64,000 bases of DNA from Aggregatibacter segnis ATCC 33393 (lineage in GTDB: Bacteria; Pseudomonadota; Gammaproteobacteria; Enterobacterales; Pasteurellaceae), in assembly GCF_000185305.1 (NCBI RefSeq), contig NZ_GL622200.1:1855336-1919335 (forward strand), read 5' to 3'. A program made the translations under genes and the position numbers. The notes beneath the pieces are model-generated. The model saw only the letters and a list, made by a program, of their open reading frames with translations. It was not told the origin of the DNA and did no database searches. Below, piece after piece: positions 29,852 to 39,531 of the stretch. The first letter of the stretch is position 1. Every line of letters starts with the position of its first letter.

Positions 29852-29882
29852 AAAAAACCACCTCATACAGAGGTGGTTTTTT
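29852..29882 (-). terminator. rho-independent terminator of the transketolase gene
   Basis: AAAAAACCACCTC and GAGGTGGTTTTTT pair around a short loop, with T-tracts possible on both strands. It lies about 20 bases after the tkt stop codon. A perfect AT-rich palindrome, ATTCTTTT/AAAAGAAT (29767-29782), lies nearby upstream of tag. Confidence 0.9.
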
Positions 29883-29902
29883 ATTTAAAGTGCGGTCTGA
29901 AA

Positions 29903-31900
29903 TTAAAGAATTTCTTTCGCTTTAGCGACCACGTTATCCACCGTGAAACCAAAGAGTTTGAACAATTGGTCTGCCGGTGCGGATTCACCGAAGCTGTTCA
30001 TACCAACGATACGACCATTGAAGCCAACGTATTTGTACCAGAAATCGGCAATGCCTGCTTCAACAGCAACACGTTTAGTCACCGCGCTTGGCAATACGGC
30101 TTCGCGATAAGCCTCGTCCTGTTTGTCGAACACGTTCGTACTTGGCATAGAAACCACACGGATTTTTTTGCCTTCTGCGGTTAATTGTTCTGCGGCTTTC
30201 ACTGCCAATTCCACTTCAGAACCGGTCGCAATGAAAATCAGATCCGGCGTGCCGGCGCAGTCTTTTAATACATAAGCACCGCGCGCTACGTTAGCTAATT
30301 GCTCAGAAGTGCGGTCCATTTGTGCCAAGTTTTGACGGGTGAAAATTAATGCGCTTGGGCCATCGGTTCTTTCAATCGCCGCTTTCCAAGCAATGGCAGA
30401 TTCTACTTGGTCGCAAGGGCGCCATGTGTTCAAGTTCGGGATTAAACGCAATGCGGAGGTTTGTTCAACCGGTTGATGGGTTGGACCATCTTCGCCTAAA
30501 CCGATGGAATCATGGGTGAACACGAACAAGCTGCGTTGTTTCATTAAGGCTGCCATGCGAATCGCGTTGTGAGCGTATTCCATGAACATGAGGAACGTTG
30601 CGCCATAAGGAATGAAACCGCCATGAAGCGCGATACCGTTCATGATTGCCGCCATACCGAACTCGCGTACGCCATAGTTGAGGTAGTTACCATCCACGTT
30701 TTGAGTCGCACGAATTGGTTTAGAGCCGGACCAAAGGGTCAAGTTGGAGCTTGCCAAATCGGCAGAACCACCAAGTAATTCCGGTAACACTTTTGCATAA
30801 GCTTCGATAGCATTTTGTGATGCTTTACGGCTTGCAATGCTTGCCGGGTTCGCTTGTAAATGGTCAATGAACGCTTGAGATTCTTTTGCCCAATCTGCCG
30901 GAAGGTTTTTCTCCATGCGACGGGTAAATTCAGCGGCTAATTCCGGATAGGCTTTCGCATAAGCAGCAAATTTTTCATGCCATGCTTTTTCTAGCTCTGC
31001 GCCTTTCGCTTTTGCATCCCATTGTGCATAAATATCAGCTGGGATCTCAAACGGTGCGTAATCCCAGTTTAGTGCTTTACGGGTTAATGCGATTTCTTCA
31101 TCACCTAATGGTGCACCGTGGCAATCGTGAGAGTTGGATTTATTCGGAGAACCGAAACCGATAATGGTTTTACAAATAATTAAGGTCGGTTTATTGGTTT
31201 CCGCTTGCGCTTGTTTAATCGCCTCAATGATTTGTGCCGGGTTGTGACCGTCGATTGCCGGAACCACTTGCCAGCCGTAAGCTTCAAAGCGTTTTTGTGT
31301 GTCATCGGTAAACCAACCGTCAACATGACCATCAATAGAAATGTTATTGTCATCGTAGAAGGCAATTAATTTACCTAAGCCCAAGGTACCTGCTAAAGAA
31401 CAAGCCTCGTGGGAAATCCCTTCCATTAAACAGCCATCGCCCAAGAAAACATAGGTGTGGTGATCCACGATGTTATGGCCGTCACGGTTAAATTGACCCG
31501 CTAACGTTTTCTCTGCAATCGCCATACCGACTGCGTTGGTGATGCCTTGACCTAGTGGGCCTGTAGTGGTTTCAACGCCCGGTGTGTAACCAAATTCAGG
31601 GTGTCCCGGAGTTTTGGAATGTAATTGACGGAATTGTTTTAAATCTTCAATAGATACATCGTAACCGCTTAAATGTAACAAGCTGTAAATCAGCATAGAA
31701 CCGTGGCCGTTAGATAACACGAAACGGTCGCGGTTAGCCCATTGTGGGTTGGTTGGGTTGTGATGTAAAAAATCACGCCATAATACTTCTGCGATATCTG
31801 CCATGCCCATCGGTGCACCCGGGTGACCGGATTTGGCTTTTTGCACCGCATCCATACTTAAAAAGCGAATGGCATTGGCGAGTTGTTGACGAGTTGACAT
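29903..31900 (-). CDS. tktA: transketolase
   Basis: Transketolase moves two-carbon units in the non-oxidative pentose phosphate path with thiamine diphosphate. The product is 665 residues, with [17 protein letters not shown] at 25-41, the cofactor motif [13 protein letters not shown] followed by FYDDN near residue 185, and [14 protein letters not shown] near 466. I choose the ATG at 31900, which has a perfect AGGAGG upstream, over an earlier in-frame codon. The transaldolase gene lies just upstream on the same strand, so the two enzymes of the path are neighbours. One uptake signal lies within. Symbol tktA versus tktB cannot be decided. Confidence 0.96.
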   Translation of the reverse strand: MSTRQQLANAIRFLSMDAVQKAKSGHPGAPMGMADIAEVLWRDFLHHNPTNPQWANRDRFVLSNGHGSMLIYSLLHLSGYDVSIEDLKQFRQLHSKTPGHPEFGYTPGVETTTGPLGQGITNAVGMAIAEKTLAGQFNRDGHNIVDHHTYVFLGDGCLMEGISHEACSLAGTLGLGKLIAFYDDNNISIDGHVDGWFTDDTQKRFEAYGWQVVPAIDGHNPAQIIEAIKQAQAETNKPTLIICKTIIGFGSPNKSNSHDCHGAPLGDEEIALTRKALNWDYAPFEIPADIYAQWDAKAKGAELEKAWHEKFAAYAKAYPELAAEFTRRMEKNLPADWAKESQAFIDHLQANPASIASRKASQNAIEAYAKVLPELLGGSADLASSNLTLWSGSKPIRATQNVDGNYLNYGVREFGMAAIMNGIALHGGFIPYGATFLMFMEYAHNAIRMAALMKQRSLFVFTHDSIGLGEDGPTHQPVEQTSALRLIPNLNTWRPCDQVESAIAWKAAIERTDGPSALIFTRQNLAQMDRTSEQLANVARGAYVLKDCAGTPDLIFIATGSEVELAVKAAEQLTAEGKKIRVVSMPSTNVFDKQDEAYREAVLPSAVTKRVAVEAGIADFWYKYVGFNGRIVGMNSFGESAPADQLFKLFGFTVDNVVAKAKEIL

Positions 31901-31943
31901 TGTGCCTCCTGATTGAGATAAATTGACAAAATAGGGTGTGCTC

Positions 31944-32004
31944 ATAAAAAAATGCGGTCAGATTTTTCAGCGTTTTTAAACACGGAAAATGTCTACCGCA
32001 CTTT
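31944..32004 (-). terminator. imperfect uptake-signal hairpin between tal and tkt
   Basis: A perfect ACCGCACTT (31995-32003) faces a mutated copy AAATGCGGT (31950-31958). On the minus strand the stem is followed by TTTTTTTATG. The one-base change keeps most pairing, so it probably still works as a terminator while having lost one uptake signal. Confidence 0.55.
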
Positions 32005-32029
32005 TGCTTAATACATAACTAATAAACCA

Positions 32030-32983
32030 TTACCATTTAGACAGTAACATCTCTTCTAATTTGCCTTGGTCAACGGCAAATTTACGAATACCCTCGGCCA
32101 GTTTTTCCACGGCCATGGCATCACTGTTATGTTGCCAATAGAATTCAGCTTCGGTTAATGGTTGCGGTTTAGCTTGTACTTCGCCTTGGAAACCCAGTTT
32201 TCTCACTACCGCATTTGGTGTTTCGTGTAGGGCTTTTAATAGTGGCGGAGCAATGGTTAAACGGTCGCAACCGGCTAATTCAATGATTTCGCCCACGTTA
32301 CGGAAACTGGCGCCCATCACCACGGTTTTATAGCCATATTGTTTGTAGTAATTGTAAATTTTGGTCACAGAAATCACGCCCGGATCTTCTGCCGGCGCAT
32401 ATTCTTTTTTATCGGTGTTAGCTTTATACCAGTCTAAAATACGGCCTACAAATGGCGAGATCAAATAAACACCGGCTTCTGCACAAGCGCGTGCTTGCGC
32501 TTCGGAGAATAATAAGGTGAGGTTACAGTTGATGCCTTCTTTCTCTAAGATTTCCGCAGCACGGATACCTTGCCATGTAGAGGCGATTTTAATCAAAATA
32601 CGATTTTTATTAATGCCTGCCGCTTCATACAACGCAATCAATTTTCTTGCTTTTGCAACGGTCGCCTCGGTGTCATAAGAAAGACGCGCATCCACTTCCG
32701 TAGAAACACGGCCCGGCACTAATTTTAAGATTTCCAAACCAATGTTGACCGCCAATTTATCTTCCGCATCAACAAGTTGCTGTGCTTTGTCCTGACTTTG
32801 TTGTTTACCATAAGCAATTGCTTCATCAATCAACGCCGCATATTGTGGTAGCGCCGCTGCACTCAGAATCAAAGATGGATTCGTCGTGGCATCTTCAGGT
32901 TTATATTGACGAATGGCATCAATGTCACCGGTATCGGCAACAACAACGGTAAGTTCGCGAAGAGAATCTAACTGGTTAGTCAT
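32030..32983 (-). CDS. tal: transaldolase
   Basis: Transaldolase exchanges three-carbon units between sugar phosphates. The 317-residue product starts [20 protein letters not shown] and has the Schiff-base lysine near 132 in [12 protein letters not shown], the conserved [11 protein letters not shown] and [13 protein letters not shown] chose the ATG at 32983 because AAAGGAAT precedes it at good spacing and E. coli TalB starts at the same place. A longer in-frame extension upstream has no family support. It is followed by tkt. Confidence 0.97.
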   Translation of the reverse strand: MTNQLDSLRELTVVVADTGDIDAIRQYKPEDATTNPSLILSAAALPQYAALIDEAIAYGKQQSQDKAQQLVDAEDKLAVNIGLEILKLVPGRVSTEVDARLSYDTEATVAKARKLIALYEAAGINKNRILIKIASTWQGIRAAEILEKEGINCNLTLLFSEAQARACAEAGVYLISPFVGRILDWYKANTDKKEYAPAEDPGVISVTKIYNYYKQYGYKTVVMGASFRNVGEIIELAGCDRLTIAPPLLKALHETPNAVVRKLGFQGEVQAKPQPLTEAEFYWQHNSDAMAVEKLAEGIRKFAVDQGKLEEMLLSKW

Positions 32984-33190
32984 AATGTATTCCTTTATTT
33001 GGAGGGTGGAAAAACGAGTTGAATCGTTAAGATAGCTATCTTTGCGCATAGCCAAAAAGTACTAGGAATATACCCCCACTTAGCCCAGAAAGCAACTTTT
33101 AAGACGTGTTCTTACGTAATGAAATCAATAGGTTTCATCTTATAAAATAAATGTTAATTCGGTGGATTTTTATCATTTGATGGCTTAAAT

Positions 33191-33232
33191 AAAAAACGAC
33201 CCGCACTTACATATAAAGTGCGGGTCGTTTTT
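33191..33232 (-). terminator. rho-independent terminator of potD
   Basis: AAAAAACGACCCGCACTT and AAAGTGCGGGTCGTTTTT pair almost perfectly around a six-base loop. The uptake core here has a G in place of the final T (AAGTGCGGG), so stem stability was kept while the uptake signal was altered. A T-tract follows on either strand. Confidence 0.85.
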
Positions 33233-33257
33233 CATGTATTTATTGGCAGAATAGAAA

Positions 33258-34304
33258 TTAATTGGTTTTTAATTGATTCCAATATTTTTCATAAATATCC
33301 ACCGCGGAGCCTACATCGCTTTGGATAATGCCTTTTTCCACTTCTTCAGCCGGTGGGAATAAAGTTGGATTTTCCGCCATGGCCGGTTCCAACAAGGCTT
33401 TCACCCCATTATTTGGCATGGAATAACCCAATCGTTCCAACACCACTTTGGCATTTTCAGGACGTAATAGGAAATCGATGAATTTATAGGCATTTTCCAC
33501 ATTTTTTGCGCTTTTTGGAATCGCGTAGTTATCCATCCAGAAAATCGCGCCTTCTTTCGGATATACAAAAGCAATTTTATCGTTTTCTTTATGCGCCAAA
33601 TAGCCGGAACCGTTCCAAATCATGCCTAATGACACCTCGCCTTGCACATAAGGCACTTCCGGTGAGTCGGAGTTAAACACCGCCACATTCGGCAGCAGTT
33701 TCACCAAGCGCTCATAAGCCGCTTTAATCTCTTCTTCATTGGTGGTATTCGGCGATTTACCATCTAACAATAACGCAACATGAAATACTTCGCGTGAGTC
33801 ACTGGTCAGCAATACTTTGCCTTTATATTCCGGATTCCATAAATCGGCCCAGCTGGTGATTTTGCTTGGATCAATATCTTCGGAATTCACCGCCAACCCG
33901 GTCAAGCCGTAAACATACGGCAAGGAATACTCGTTGTTCGGATCGAAGTCTTTATGCAATAAATTGTCGGGAATTTGTTTGAAATTGCTTAACTTACTGT
34001 GATCAAGCTTTTGCAACATGCCATCTTTCGCCATTTTGTTCACATAATAGCTGGACGGGAATACCAAGTCATAGCCAGCGTTATCAGAAATCAGTTTGAG
34101 TTTGGCATACATTTCTTCGTTGCTTTCAAACGTGGAATAAATCACTTCAATACCGGTTTCTTTGGTAAATTCGGCAACGAGGTTGGAAGGGACGTAATCG
34201 GTCCAGTTATAAACGTACAGTTTTTCTTGCGCAAAGGCGGTGGTGGAAAGGAGAGTCAGCGTCAAGCCGAGGGTTTTAAGCGTTTTTGCAAACAAATTTT
34301 TCAA
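33258..34304 (-). CDS. potD: spermidine/putrescine-binding periplasmic protein
   Basis: PotD is the periplasmic receptor of the PotABC polyamine importer. The product has a signal peptide ([20 protein letters not shown], cleavage near AFA) and a mature start [15 protein letters not shown] typical of Pot[19 protein letters not shown] and GMIWNGSGY follow. I start it at a TTG (34304) because GGAGG stands eight bases ahead and the signal peptide then begins correctly. The in-frame ATG at 34349 would add 15 residues and lacks a ribosome site. No potABC genes adjoin, so this receptor is an orphan and probably uses a transporter encoded elsewhere. Confidence 0.92.
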   Translation of the reverse strand: MKNLFAKTLKTLGLTLTLLSTTAFAQEKLYVYNWTDYVPSNLVAEFTKETGIEVIYSTFESNEEMYAKLKLISDNAGYDLVFPSSYYVNKMAKDGMLQKLDHSKLSNFKQIPDNLLHKDFDPNNEYSLPYVYGLTGLAVNSEDIDPSKITSWADLWNPEYKGKVLLTSDSREVFHVALLLDGKSPNTTNEEEIKAAYERLVKLLPNVAVFNSDSPEVPYVQGEVSLGMIWNGSGYLAHKENDKIAFVYPKEGAIFWMDNYAIPKSAKNVENAYKFIDFLLRPENAKVVLERLGYSMPNNGVKALLEPAMAENPTLFPPAEEVEKGIIQSDVGSAVDIYEKYWNQLKTN

Positions 34305-34621
34305 TTTATTGTCCTCCAAAGCTAACAATAGCGAGTGGTTAATTTTCATAAAGGAACTGAGTAAAAACTCGGCTGGCAGTATAGCAGATTTTAAATACTT
34401 GTCCCGTGCTTTCGGGCAAACACAATGAATTTTTACCGCATAAAGTGCGGTGAGTTTTCAGGTTGTTTTTATGTAAAACGTTACAAATTCTTACCGCACT
34501 TAGGCTGACTCAATGACGTAACCAACGGTCAAAATCCATGATGTGTGATCAACCTCCCTTTCCCCTTGCTTATAAGCGTTGTAGAATAAAAATTATCCAA
34601 TCACAGCAAAGGGATATTGTT
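34305..34621. other. divergent intergenic region, potD / patatin gene
   Basis: No gene is supported here. It holds the potD 5' region, a pair of uptake signals facing each other at 34443-34451 and 34493-34501 (41 bases apart, with no good T-tract) and the AAAGGGATA ribosome site of the patatin gene. An open frame beginning at 34538 is only an unneeded upstream extension of that gene. Confidence 0.6.
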
Positions 34622-35986
34622 ATGAAACACCTTCACATTTCTTTCAAATGTACCTTACTTGCTGGCAGCCTTGCTTTACTTACCGCATGCCATTCCATTA
34701 TTTATCACCCCACCAAAACTATCGAGCAAATTGAGCCGGAAAAAGGCTATCGCTTAGAAAGTGCCATGCAACAGGCATTACAAAAAGAAAATTTGGTGAT
34801 TGTCGCCTTTTCTGGTGGTGGCTCACGGGCAGCTTCTTTGGGTTATGGTGTGTTAGAACAATTCCAACACGCCAGCGTACGACCAACGGAAAAAGGCGAT
34901 ACGTTATTACAAAATATTGACGTGGTGTATGGTGTCTCAGGCGGCTCTGTGCTTGCCGCATATTTTGCGTTAGAAGGACAAGACATTATTCCGAAATTTA
35001 ATGAGTCCTTTTTGAAAAAGAATTTCCAGAAGAAAGTCATTAATGAAGTCTTTTCCATGAGCAACGTACCTCGTCTTACCTCCCCACAATTCGGGCGTAG
35101 CGATTTGTTGCAAGAGCAGCTGAATCTTGCGTTGTACGGTGGGAAAAAATTTGCCGACCTTGAACAACGTAAAGGGCCCTTTGCCGTCATTAACGCCACC
35201 GACATGACCGCAGAACAAAAAATTTCCTTTACACAAGATTTCTTCGATTGGCTTTGCGTGGATCTCAATGATGTTGAAATCGCCCGAGCAGTGGCCGCCT
35301 CCAGTGCCGTGCCGTTAATTTTCTCACCAATCACACAAAACAATCACGGTGGCACCTGCCATGCGGAAAGTAAGAAAGACTTGCTGATGCTGACACTACC
35401 GAAAAATCGTCTGTTGTTGAGCAATTTTGAAGCCATGAAAAAACGTGTTGCGCGTTACCAAAACAGTGCAGAAAGACCATATTTACATCTGGTTGACGGT
35501 GGCTTAACAGACAATCTTGGCCTAGCCAGTTTATTGGATGTGTCGAATTTACTCAGCATGCGCAAATTATATGCTGAGCTAAAACACTACAATTTACGCA
35601 ACATTGTGGTGGTCAACGTCAACGCACAAAACGAGCGCACCAGCCACATTGATAAGTCTGCCGACGTACCGGGCATCAGAGAAGTGGTGAACACGGTCAT
35701 TAATGTACCGATTGATAAAACCACGGAATCTACGGTGAAATACTCACAAAAATTTGCCGAACAATGGAACGCTTACGCTAAACGTAAAAAAGACGTAAAA
35801 ATTAAAATTTATTTTGTGAATTTGAGTTTGAAAAATCTACCGGAAGGGCAGCTGAAAAACGATGTACTCAACATCGGCACCTCTTTCTATTTGCCGGAAT
35901 CTGACGTGGATAAACTGCGCGAAGCCGCTAAAATTTTATTGCAACAATCAAAAGAATATCGCAAAGCATTGAAAGCGTTGCAATAA
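34622..35986 (+). CDS. patatin-like phospholipase lipoprotein
   Basis: This 454-residue lipoprotein has a signal peptide and lipobox LLTAC (lipidated cysteine at 23). A patatin domain follows: the oxyanion hole SGGGSRA at 64-70, the nucleophile serine 106 in YGVSGGS, and the catalytic aspartate in LVDGGLTDNLG. All three catalytic elements are intact, so lipid acyl hydrolase activity is likely. Known relatives act on phospholipids or lysophospholipids at the cell envelope, or as virulence factors. The substrate here is unknown. It is a single-gene unit with its own terminator. The start follows AAAGGGATATTGTT. Confidence 0.88.
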   Translation: MKHLHISFKCTLLAGSLALLTACHSIIYHPTKTIEQIEPEKGYRLESAMQQALQKENLVIVAFSGGGSRAASLGYGVLEQFQHASVRPTEKGDTLLQNIDVVYGVSGGSVLAAYFALEGQDIIPKFNESFLKKNFQKKVINEVFSMSNVPRLTSPQFGRSDLLQEQLNLALYGGKKFADLEQRKGPFAVINATDMTAEQKISFTQDFFDWLCVDLNDVEIARAVAASSAVPLIFSPITQNNHGGTCHAESKKDLLMLTLPKNRLLLSNFEAMKKRVARYQNSAERPYLHLVDGGLTDNLGLASLLDVSNLLSMRKLYAELKHYNLRNIVVVNVNAQNERTSHIDKSADVPGIREVVNTVINVPIDKTTESTVKYSQKFAEQWNAYAKRKKDVKIKIYFVNLSLKNLPEGQLKNDVLNIGTSFYLPESDVDKLREAAKILLQQSKEYRKALKALQ

Positions 35987-35996
35987 ACAAAACGCG

Positions 35997-36037
35997 AAGT
36001 GCGGTCAAAAAACACATCAATTTTTGACCGCACTTTA
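35997..36037 (+). terminator. terminator of the patatin gene made from paired uptake signals
   Basis: AAGTGCGGTCAAAAA (35997-36011) and TTTTTGACCGCACTT (36021-36035) pair perfectly around a nine-base loop, about ten bases after the stop codon. The T-tract after the stem is short. Confidence 0.75.
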
Positions 36038-36126
36038 TACTTGATGGATTCCGCCTAAAAAGTCATTGGACGATATCACTGATTTCTTCTAGTATGACGC
36101 ATCGTTTTTAACGTTATAGAGAAAAC

Positions 36127-36522
36127 ATGACTAGAATCAACCTGGTGCCACCTGCCGAATTGTGCGATCAACATTTACTCGCCGAACACCGCGAGCTCAC
36201 CCGCATTCCCAATGCCGTCGCCAAAGGCAAATATCATTTAAAAGGACAACCGGCAGAGTACAAACTAGGCGAAGGCCACGTTCGTTTCTTCTTCAACAAA
36301 ATGGCTTTTTTGAAAAAACGCTACGATCTTCTGCATGCCGAATGCAAAGCACGCGGCTTTAACGTGCAATACATTTGGAATGAAGAGTTGCCGCAAGATC
36401 CCACTTTATGGCTCGATTACAAACCCACAGAAGCAGCCCTCGCGCTCAACCGCGCACGCATTCAAGAACGCATGCCGGCAAAGGCGAGATTTACGCCATA
36501 TAAAATTCAGGTAGAAAAATAA
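36127..36522 (+). CDS. pdg: T4 endonuclease V-type pyrimidine dimer DNA glycosylase
   Basis: This 131-residue protein is closely similar to phage T4 DenV, which flips out and removes cyclobutane pyrimidine dimers and then cuts the DNA. The active N-terminal threonine (T2, exposed after Met removal) and the catalytic glutamate E23 are both present: MTRINLVPPAELCDQHLLAE then HREL. The GHVRFFFNKMAFLKKRYDLL stretch and LDYKPTEAALALNRARI match. It is shorter than T4 DenV (138) in the loop after residue 30. Such chromosomal copies are known in Pasteurellaceae. It stands alone. No phage genes surround it. Confidence 0.93.
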   Translation: MTRINLVPPAELCDQHLLAEHRELTRIPNAVAKGKYHLKGQPAEYKLGEGHVRFFFNKMAFLKKRYDLLHAECKARGFNVQYIWNEELPQDPTLWLDYKPTEAALALNRARIQERMPAKARFTPYKIQVEK

Positions 36523-36609
36523 CCGCACTTTTTCGTGTGTTTGTTCAAATATTGACTTCTCCCCCTTGCGTAGTAATATGCACCCACTTTTCATTACAGG
36601 CGTTTATTT

Positions 36610-37905
36610 ATGCTAGCGTTTTCACATCAAGAACATATTGAATCCTATTATTCCGTCACCCGTAACCAACATTTCGAGTTACCGCCGTTAAATCAAAAAG
36701 AATCGGCTGACGTGTGCATTGTCGGTGCAGGCTTTTTCGGTTTATCCACGGCATTAGAACTTGCCGAACAGGGCAAAAGCGTGATCGTACTGGAAGGCGC
36801 ACGGGTAGGCTTTGGCGCATCAGGGCGTAGTGGCGGTCAGGCCATTAACGGTTTTGAAGACGGCATCGATGAATATATCGAACAAGTAGGCTTGGAAACT
36901 GCCCGTAAGTTATGGCAAATGTCCTTAGAAGCCATTGATATTATTGATGAACGCATTGCGAAATACGATATTCAGTGCGATTGGAAGAAAGGCTATGCCA
37001 CGTTGGCGCTCAACGAGCGTCGCATGGAAGATTTAATCGCGGCTGAAAAAGCCAGCCACGAGATTTTTGGCTATCAAAATATGCAGCTTTGGGACAAAGC
37101 AAAATTGGAACAACATCTCGGCAGCAAAATTTATTGTGGTGCGTTGTATGATAGCAATTCCGGCCATTTGCATCCGCTTAATTATTGCTTAGGTTTGGCA
37201 AAAGCGTGCTTGGATTTGGGCGTGCGTATTTATGAGCAATCGCCTGTGGTAGATTTGCGTGAAAAGGCGACAGACATTGAAGTCATAACGGATAAAAGCG
37301 TGGTTGTTGCCAAAGATGTAGTGTTGGCGACTAACGCCTACATTGATGTGCTACCAAAAAGTATTCACCGTGGCATTGCCCGCAAAATTCTACCGGTAGA
37401 AAGTTTTATCATCGCCACCGAACCGCTTGATCAAGCCACCGCCGATTCCGTGATCAATAACGGCATGTCTGTGTGCGACAGCAATTATTTGCTGGATTAT
37501 TACCGTTTAAGCGCCGATAACCGTTTATTATTCGGGAGCGATTCCAGCTCGGAGAAAAACATGATTGAGGTTATGCGCCACAATATGTTGCACGTTTTCC
37601 CACAGTTGGAAAACGTTAAAATTGATTACGGTTGGGGCGGCCCTATCGACATGACCATCAATTCCAATCCACATTTCGGACGCATTTCGCCACATATTTA
37701 TTTCGCCCACGGCTATTCCGGCCACGGCGTGGCGCTCACTGGTTTGGCGGGACGCGTTGTCGCAGAAGCCATTTTAGGCAACGATGAACGCTTGGCTATC
37801 TTCAGTAAATTAAAAGTGCCTTCAGTATTCGGCGGCAAATTAGTGAAGAACCTCGCATTAAAAATCGGCGTGAACTATTACCGTTTCTTGGATAAATACC
37901 GTTAA
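36610..37905 (+). CDS. FAD-dependent oxidoreductase, PuuB-like (gamma-glutamylputrescine oxidase family)
   Basis: This 431-residue DAO-type flavoenzyme has the dinucleotide fold VCIVGAGFFGLSTALELAEQ (residues 36-55) and the VGFGASGRSGGQAING loop (71-86). The C-terminal YFAHGYSGHGVALTGLAGR closes the FAD site. Alignment by eye to E. coli PuuB is good throughout, including CDSNYLLDYYRLSADNRLLF. PuuB oxidises gamma-glutamylputrescine. The other puu genes (puuA, puuC, puuD) are not near, so the substrate is uncertain, and another N-substituted amine or amino acid is possible. It lies ahead of an amino-acid ABC importer, about 130 bases away. Confidence 0.82.
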   Translation: MLAFSHQEHIESYYSVTRNQHFELPPLNQKESADVCIVGAGFFGLSTALELAEQGKSVIVLEGARVGFGASGRSGGQAINGFEDGIDEYIEQVGLETARKLWQMSLEAIDIIDERIAKYDIQCDWKKGYATLALNERRMEDLIAAEKASHEIFGYQNMQLWDKAKLEQHLGSKIYCGALYDSNSGHLHPLNYCLGLAKACLDLGVRIYEQSPVVDLREKATDIEVITDKSVVVAKDVVLATNAYIDVLPKSIHRGIARKILPVESFIIATEPLDQATADSVINNGMSVCDSNYLLDYYRLSADNRLLFGSDSSSEKNMIEVMRHNMLHVFPQLENVKIDYGWGGPIDMTINSNPHFGRISPHIYFAHGYSGHGVALTGLAGRVVAEAILGNDERLAIFSKLKVPSVFGGKLVKNLALKIGVNYYRFLDKYR

Positions 37906-38036
37906 TTTGGTGACATCATTTTATTTCTTTTGGTTATACGATAGAGAAAATGATTATTTTATTGGGTGTAAATTTACTGTAATAATTCACCGCACTTTTG
38001 GTCTTATTAAGCAAATTCTCAAGAGAGGAATGACTC

Positions 38037-38816
38037 ATGAAAAAATCTATTTTTGCAAACGTATTACTGTTATCCGGTTTGGCATTGGGTGTCGCCACTC
38101 AGACCATAGCGGGTGAAATTTCTGACCGTGTAGAAAAAACCAAAACCTTATTAGTGGGCACAGAAGGCACTTATGCGCCCTTCACCTTCCACGATGACAG
38201 CGGCAAATTAACCGGTTTTGACGTAGAAGTCATTGAAGCCGTAGCACAACGTTTAGGGTTAACCATTCAATTTAACGAAACCCAATGGGATTCTATGTAC
38301 GCAGGCTTGAACGCCAAACGTTTCGACTTAATCGCCAACCAAACCAACCCAAGCCCGGAACGTTTGAAAAAATACCTTTACACTGCGCCGTATAACTATT
38401 CCACTGCCGTTATCGTGACCAAAGAAGACGACAATAGCATTAAAACCTTTGAAGATTTAAAAGGCAAAAAAGCAGCACAATCCTTAACCAGTAACTACGG
38501 CAAAATCGCCAAAGCCAATGGTGCAGAATTAATCGTGGTGGACGGTTTGGCTCAAGCGTTGAAATTGATCACCCAAGATCGCGCCGAAACGACAGTGAAC
38601 GATCACTTGGCAGTTTTGGATTACTTCAAAAAACAACCGAATGCCGGTTTGAAAATTGCCGTAAAACGTGATGAAAAAGTGCCTTCCGGCTTCGCCGTGT
38701 TAAAAGGAGAAGAACCGTTGATCGAAAAAATTAACCAAGCATTGGAAGAATTAAGAAAAGACGGCACCTTGAAACAAATTTCAATCAAATGGTTCGGTGA
38801 TGACATTACTCAATAA
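38037..38816 (+). CDS. amino-acid (probably cystine) ABC transporter, substrate-binding protein
   Basis: This is a periplasmic receptor of 259 residues. The signal peptide ends near TIAG. The mature domain has the polar amino-acid pattern [35 protein letters not shown] and the KSSLTSNYG-like loop [13 protein letters not shown]. It resembles H. influenzae HI1080 and the FliY/TcyJ cystine receptors, so cystine is my best guess, not proof. The permease gene starts within its last codons, giving a 17-base overlap. A GAGAGGAATG ribosome site is clear. Confidence 0.85.
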   Translation: MKKSIFANVLLLSGLALGVATQTIAGEISDRVEKTKTLLVGTEGTYAPFTFHDDSGKLTGFDVEVIEAVAQRLGLTIQFNETQWDSMYAGLNAKRFDLIANQTNPSPERLKKYLYTAPYNYSTAVIVTKEDDNSIKTFEDLKGKKAAQSLTSNYGKIAKANGAELIVVDGLAQALKLITQDRAETTVNDHLAVLDYFKKQPNAGLKIAVKRDEKVPSGFAVLKGEEPLIEKINQALEELRKDGTLKQISIKWFGDDITQ

Positions 38817-39522
38817 TTTTCTCGCGTCACTTCCCTTTATGAATGCAGAAAGAGCTGATGAAGTCATCAGCTCTTTTTGGCCTATGTTGGAAGCCGCCAT
38901 TGATAAAACCATTCCGTTGGCGGTGATTTCTTTCTTTGCCGGGGTGGCTATTGCATTAATTGTGGCGTTGATTCGCATTGTGGAAAAGCCAAATCTTGGC
39001 ATGCGTTTATTGCAAATACTTTGCCGCATTTATGTTTCCACCATTCGCGGCACACCGATGTTGGTGCAGATTTTCATTATTTTCTATGGTCTGCCGGAAG
39101 TAGGCATTAAGCTCGATCCGTTTCCAACAGCGATTATCGCCTTTTCCATTAACATCGGCGCTTACGCCTCAGAAACCATTCGCGCAGCGATTTTATCTAT
39201 TCCGAAAGGGCAGTGGGAAGCCTCCTATTCCATCGGCATGAATTATTATCAAACTTTCACTCGCACCATCATGACGCAAGCCTTGCGCGTATCGGTGCCG
39301 CCATTGGCAAACACCTTTATCAGCAACGTAAAAGATACGTCTTTGGCATCGTTAGTATTAGTGACGGAAATGTTTCGCGTGGCACAAAACATCACTGCAG
39401 AAAACTATGAATTTATTATGATTTATAGCGAAGCCGCACTGATTTACTGGTGCATTTGTTTGATTTTATCCTTTGCGCAAGATCGCTTGGAACAACGCCT
39501 ATCCCGTCATCTCAAGGCCTAA
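38800..39522 (+). CDS. amino-acid (probably cystine) ABC transporter, permease
   Basis: This is a 240-residue inner-membrane subunit with about five hydrophobic segments and the HisMQ-type signature. Visible blocks are [20 protein letters not shown] (about 86-105) and [20 protein letters not shown], which contains the EAA loop contacting the ATPase. The ATG used overlaps the receptor gene's 3' end. A GTG just upstream in frame is an alternative. Its neighbours supply the receptor and ATPase, completing one importer. Confidence 0.9.
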   Translation: MTLLNNFLASLPFMNAERADEVISSFWPMLEAAIDKTIPLAVISFFAGVAIALIVALIRIVEKPNLGMRLLQILCRIYVSTIRGTPMLVQIFIIFYGLPEVGIKLDPFPTAIIAFSINIGAYASETIRAAILSIPKGQWEASYSIGMNYYQTFTRTIMTQALRVSVPPLANTFISNVKDTSLASLVLVTEMFRVAQNITAENYEFIMIYSEAALIYWCICLILSFAQDRLEQRLSRHLKA

Positions 39523-39531
39523 GGAAATCAC

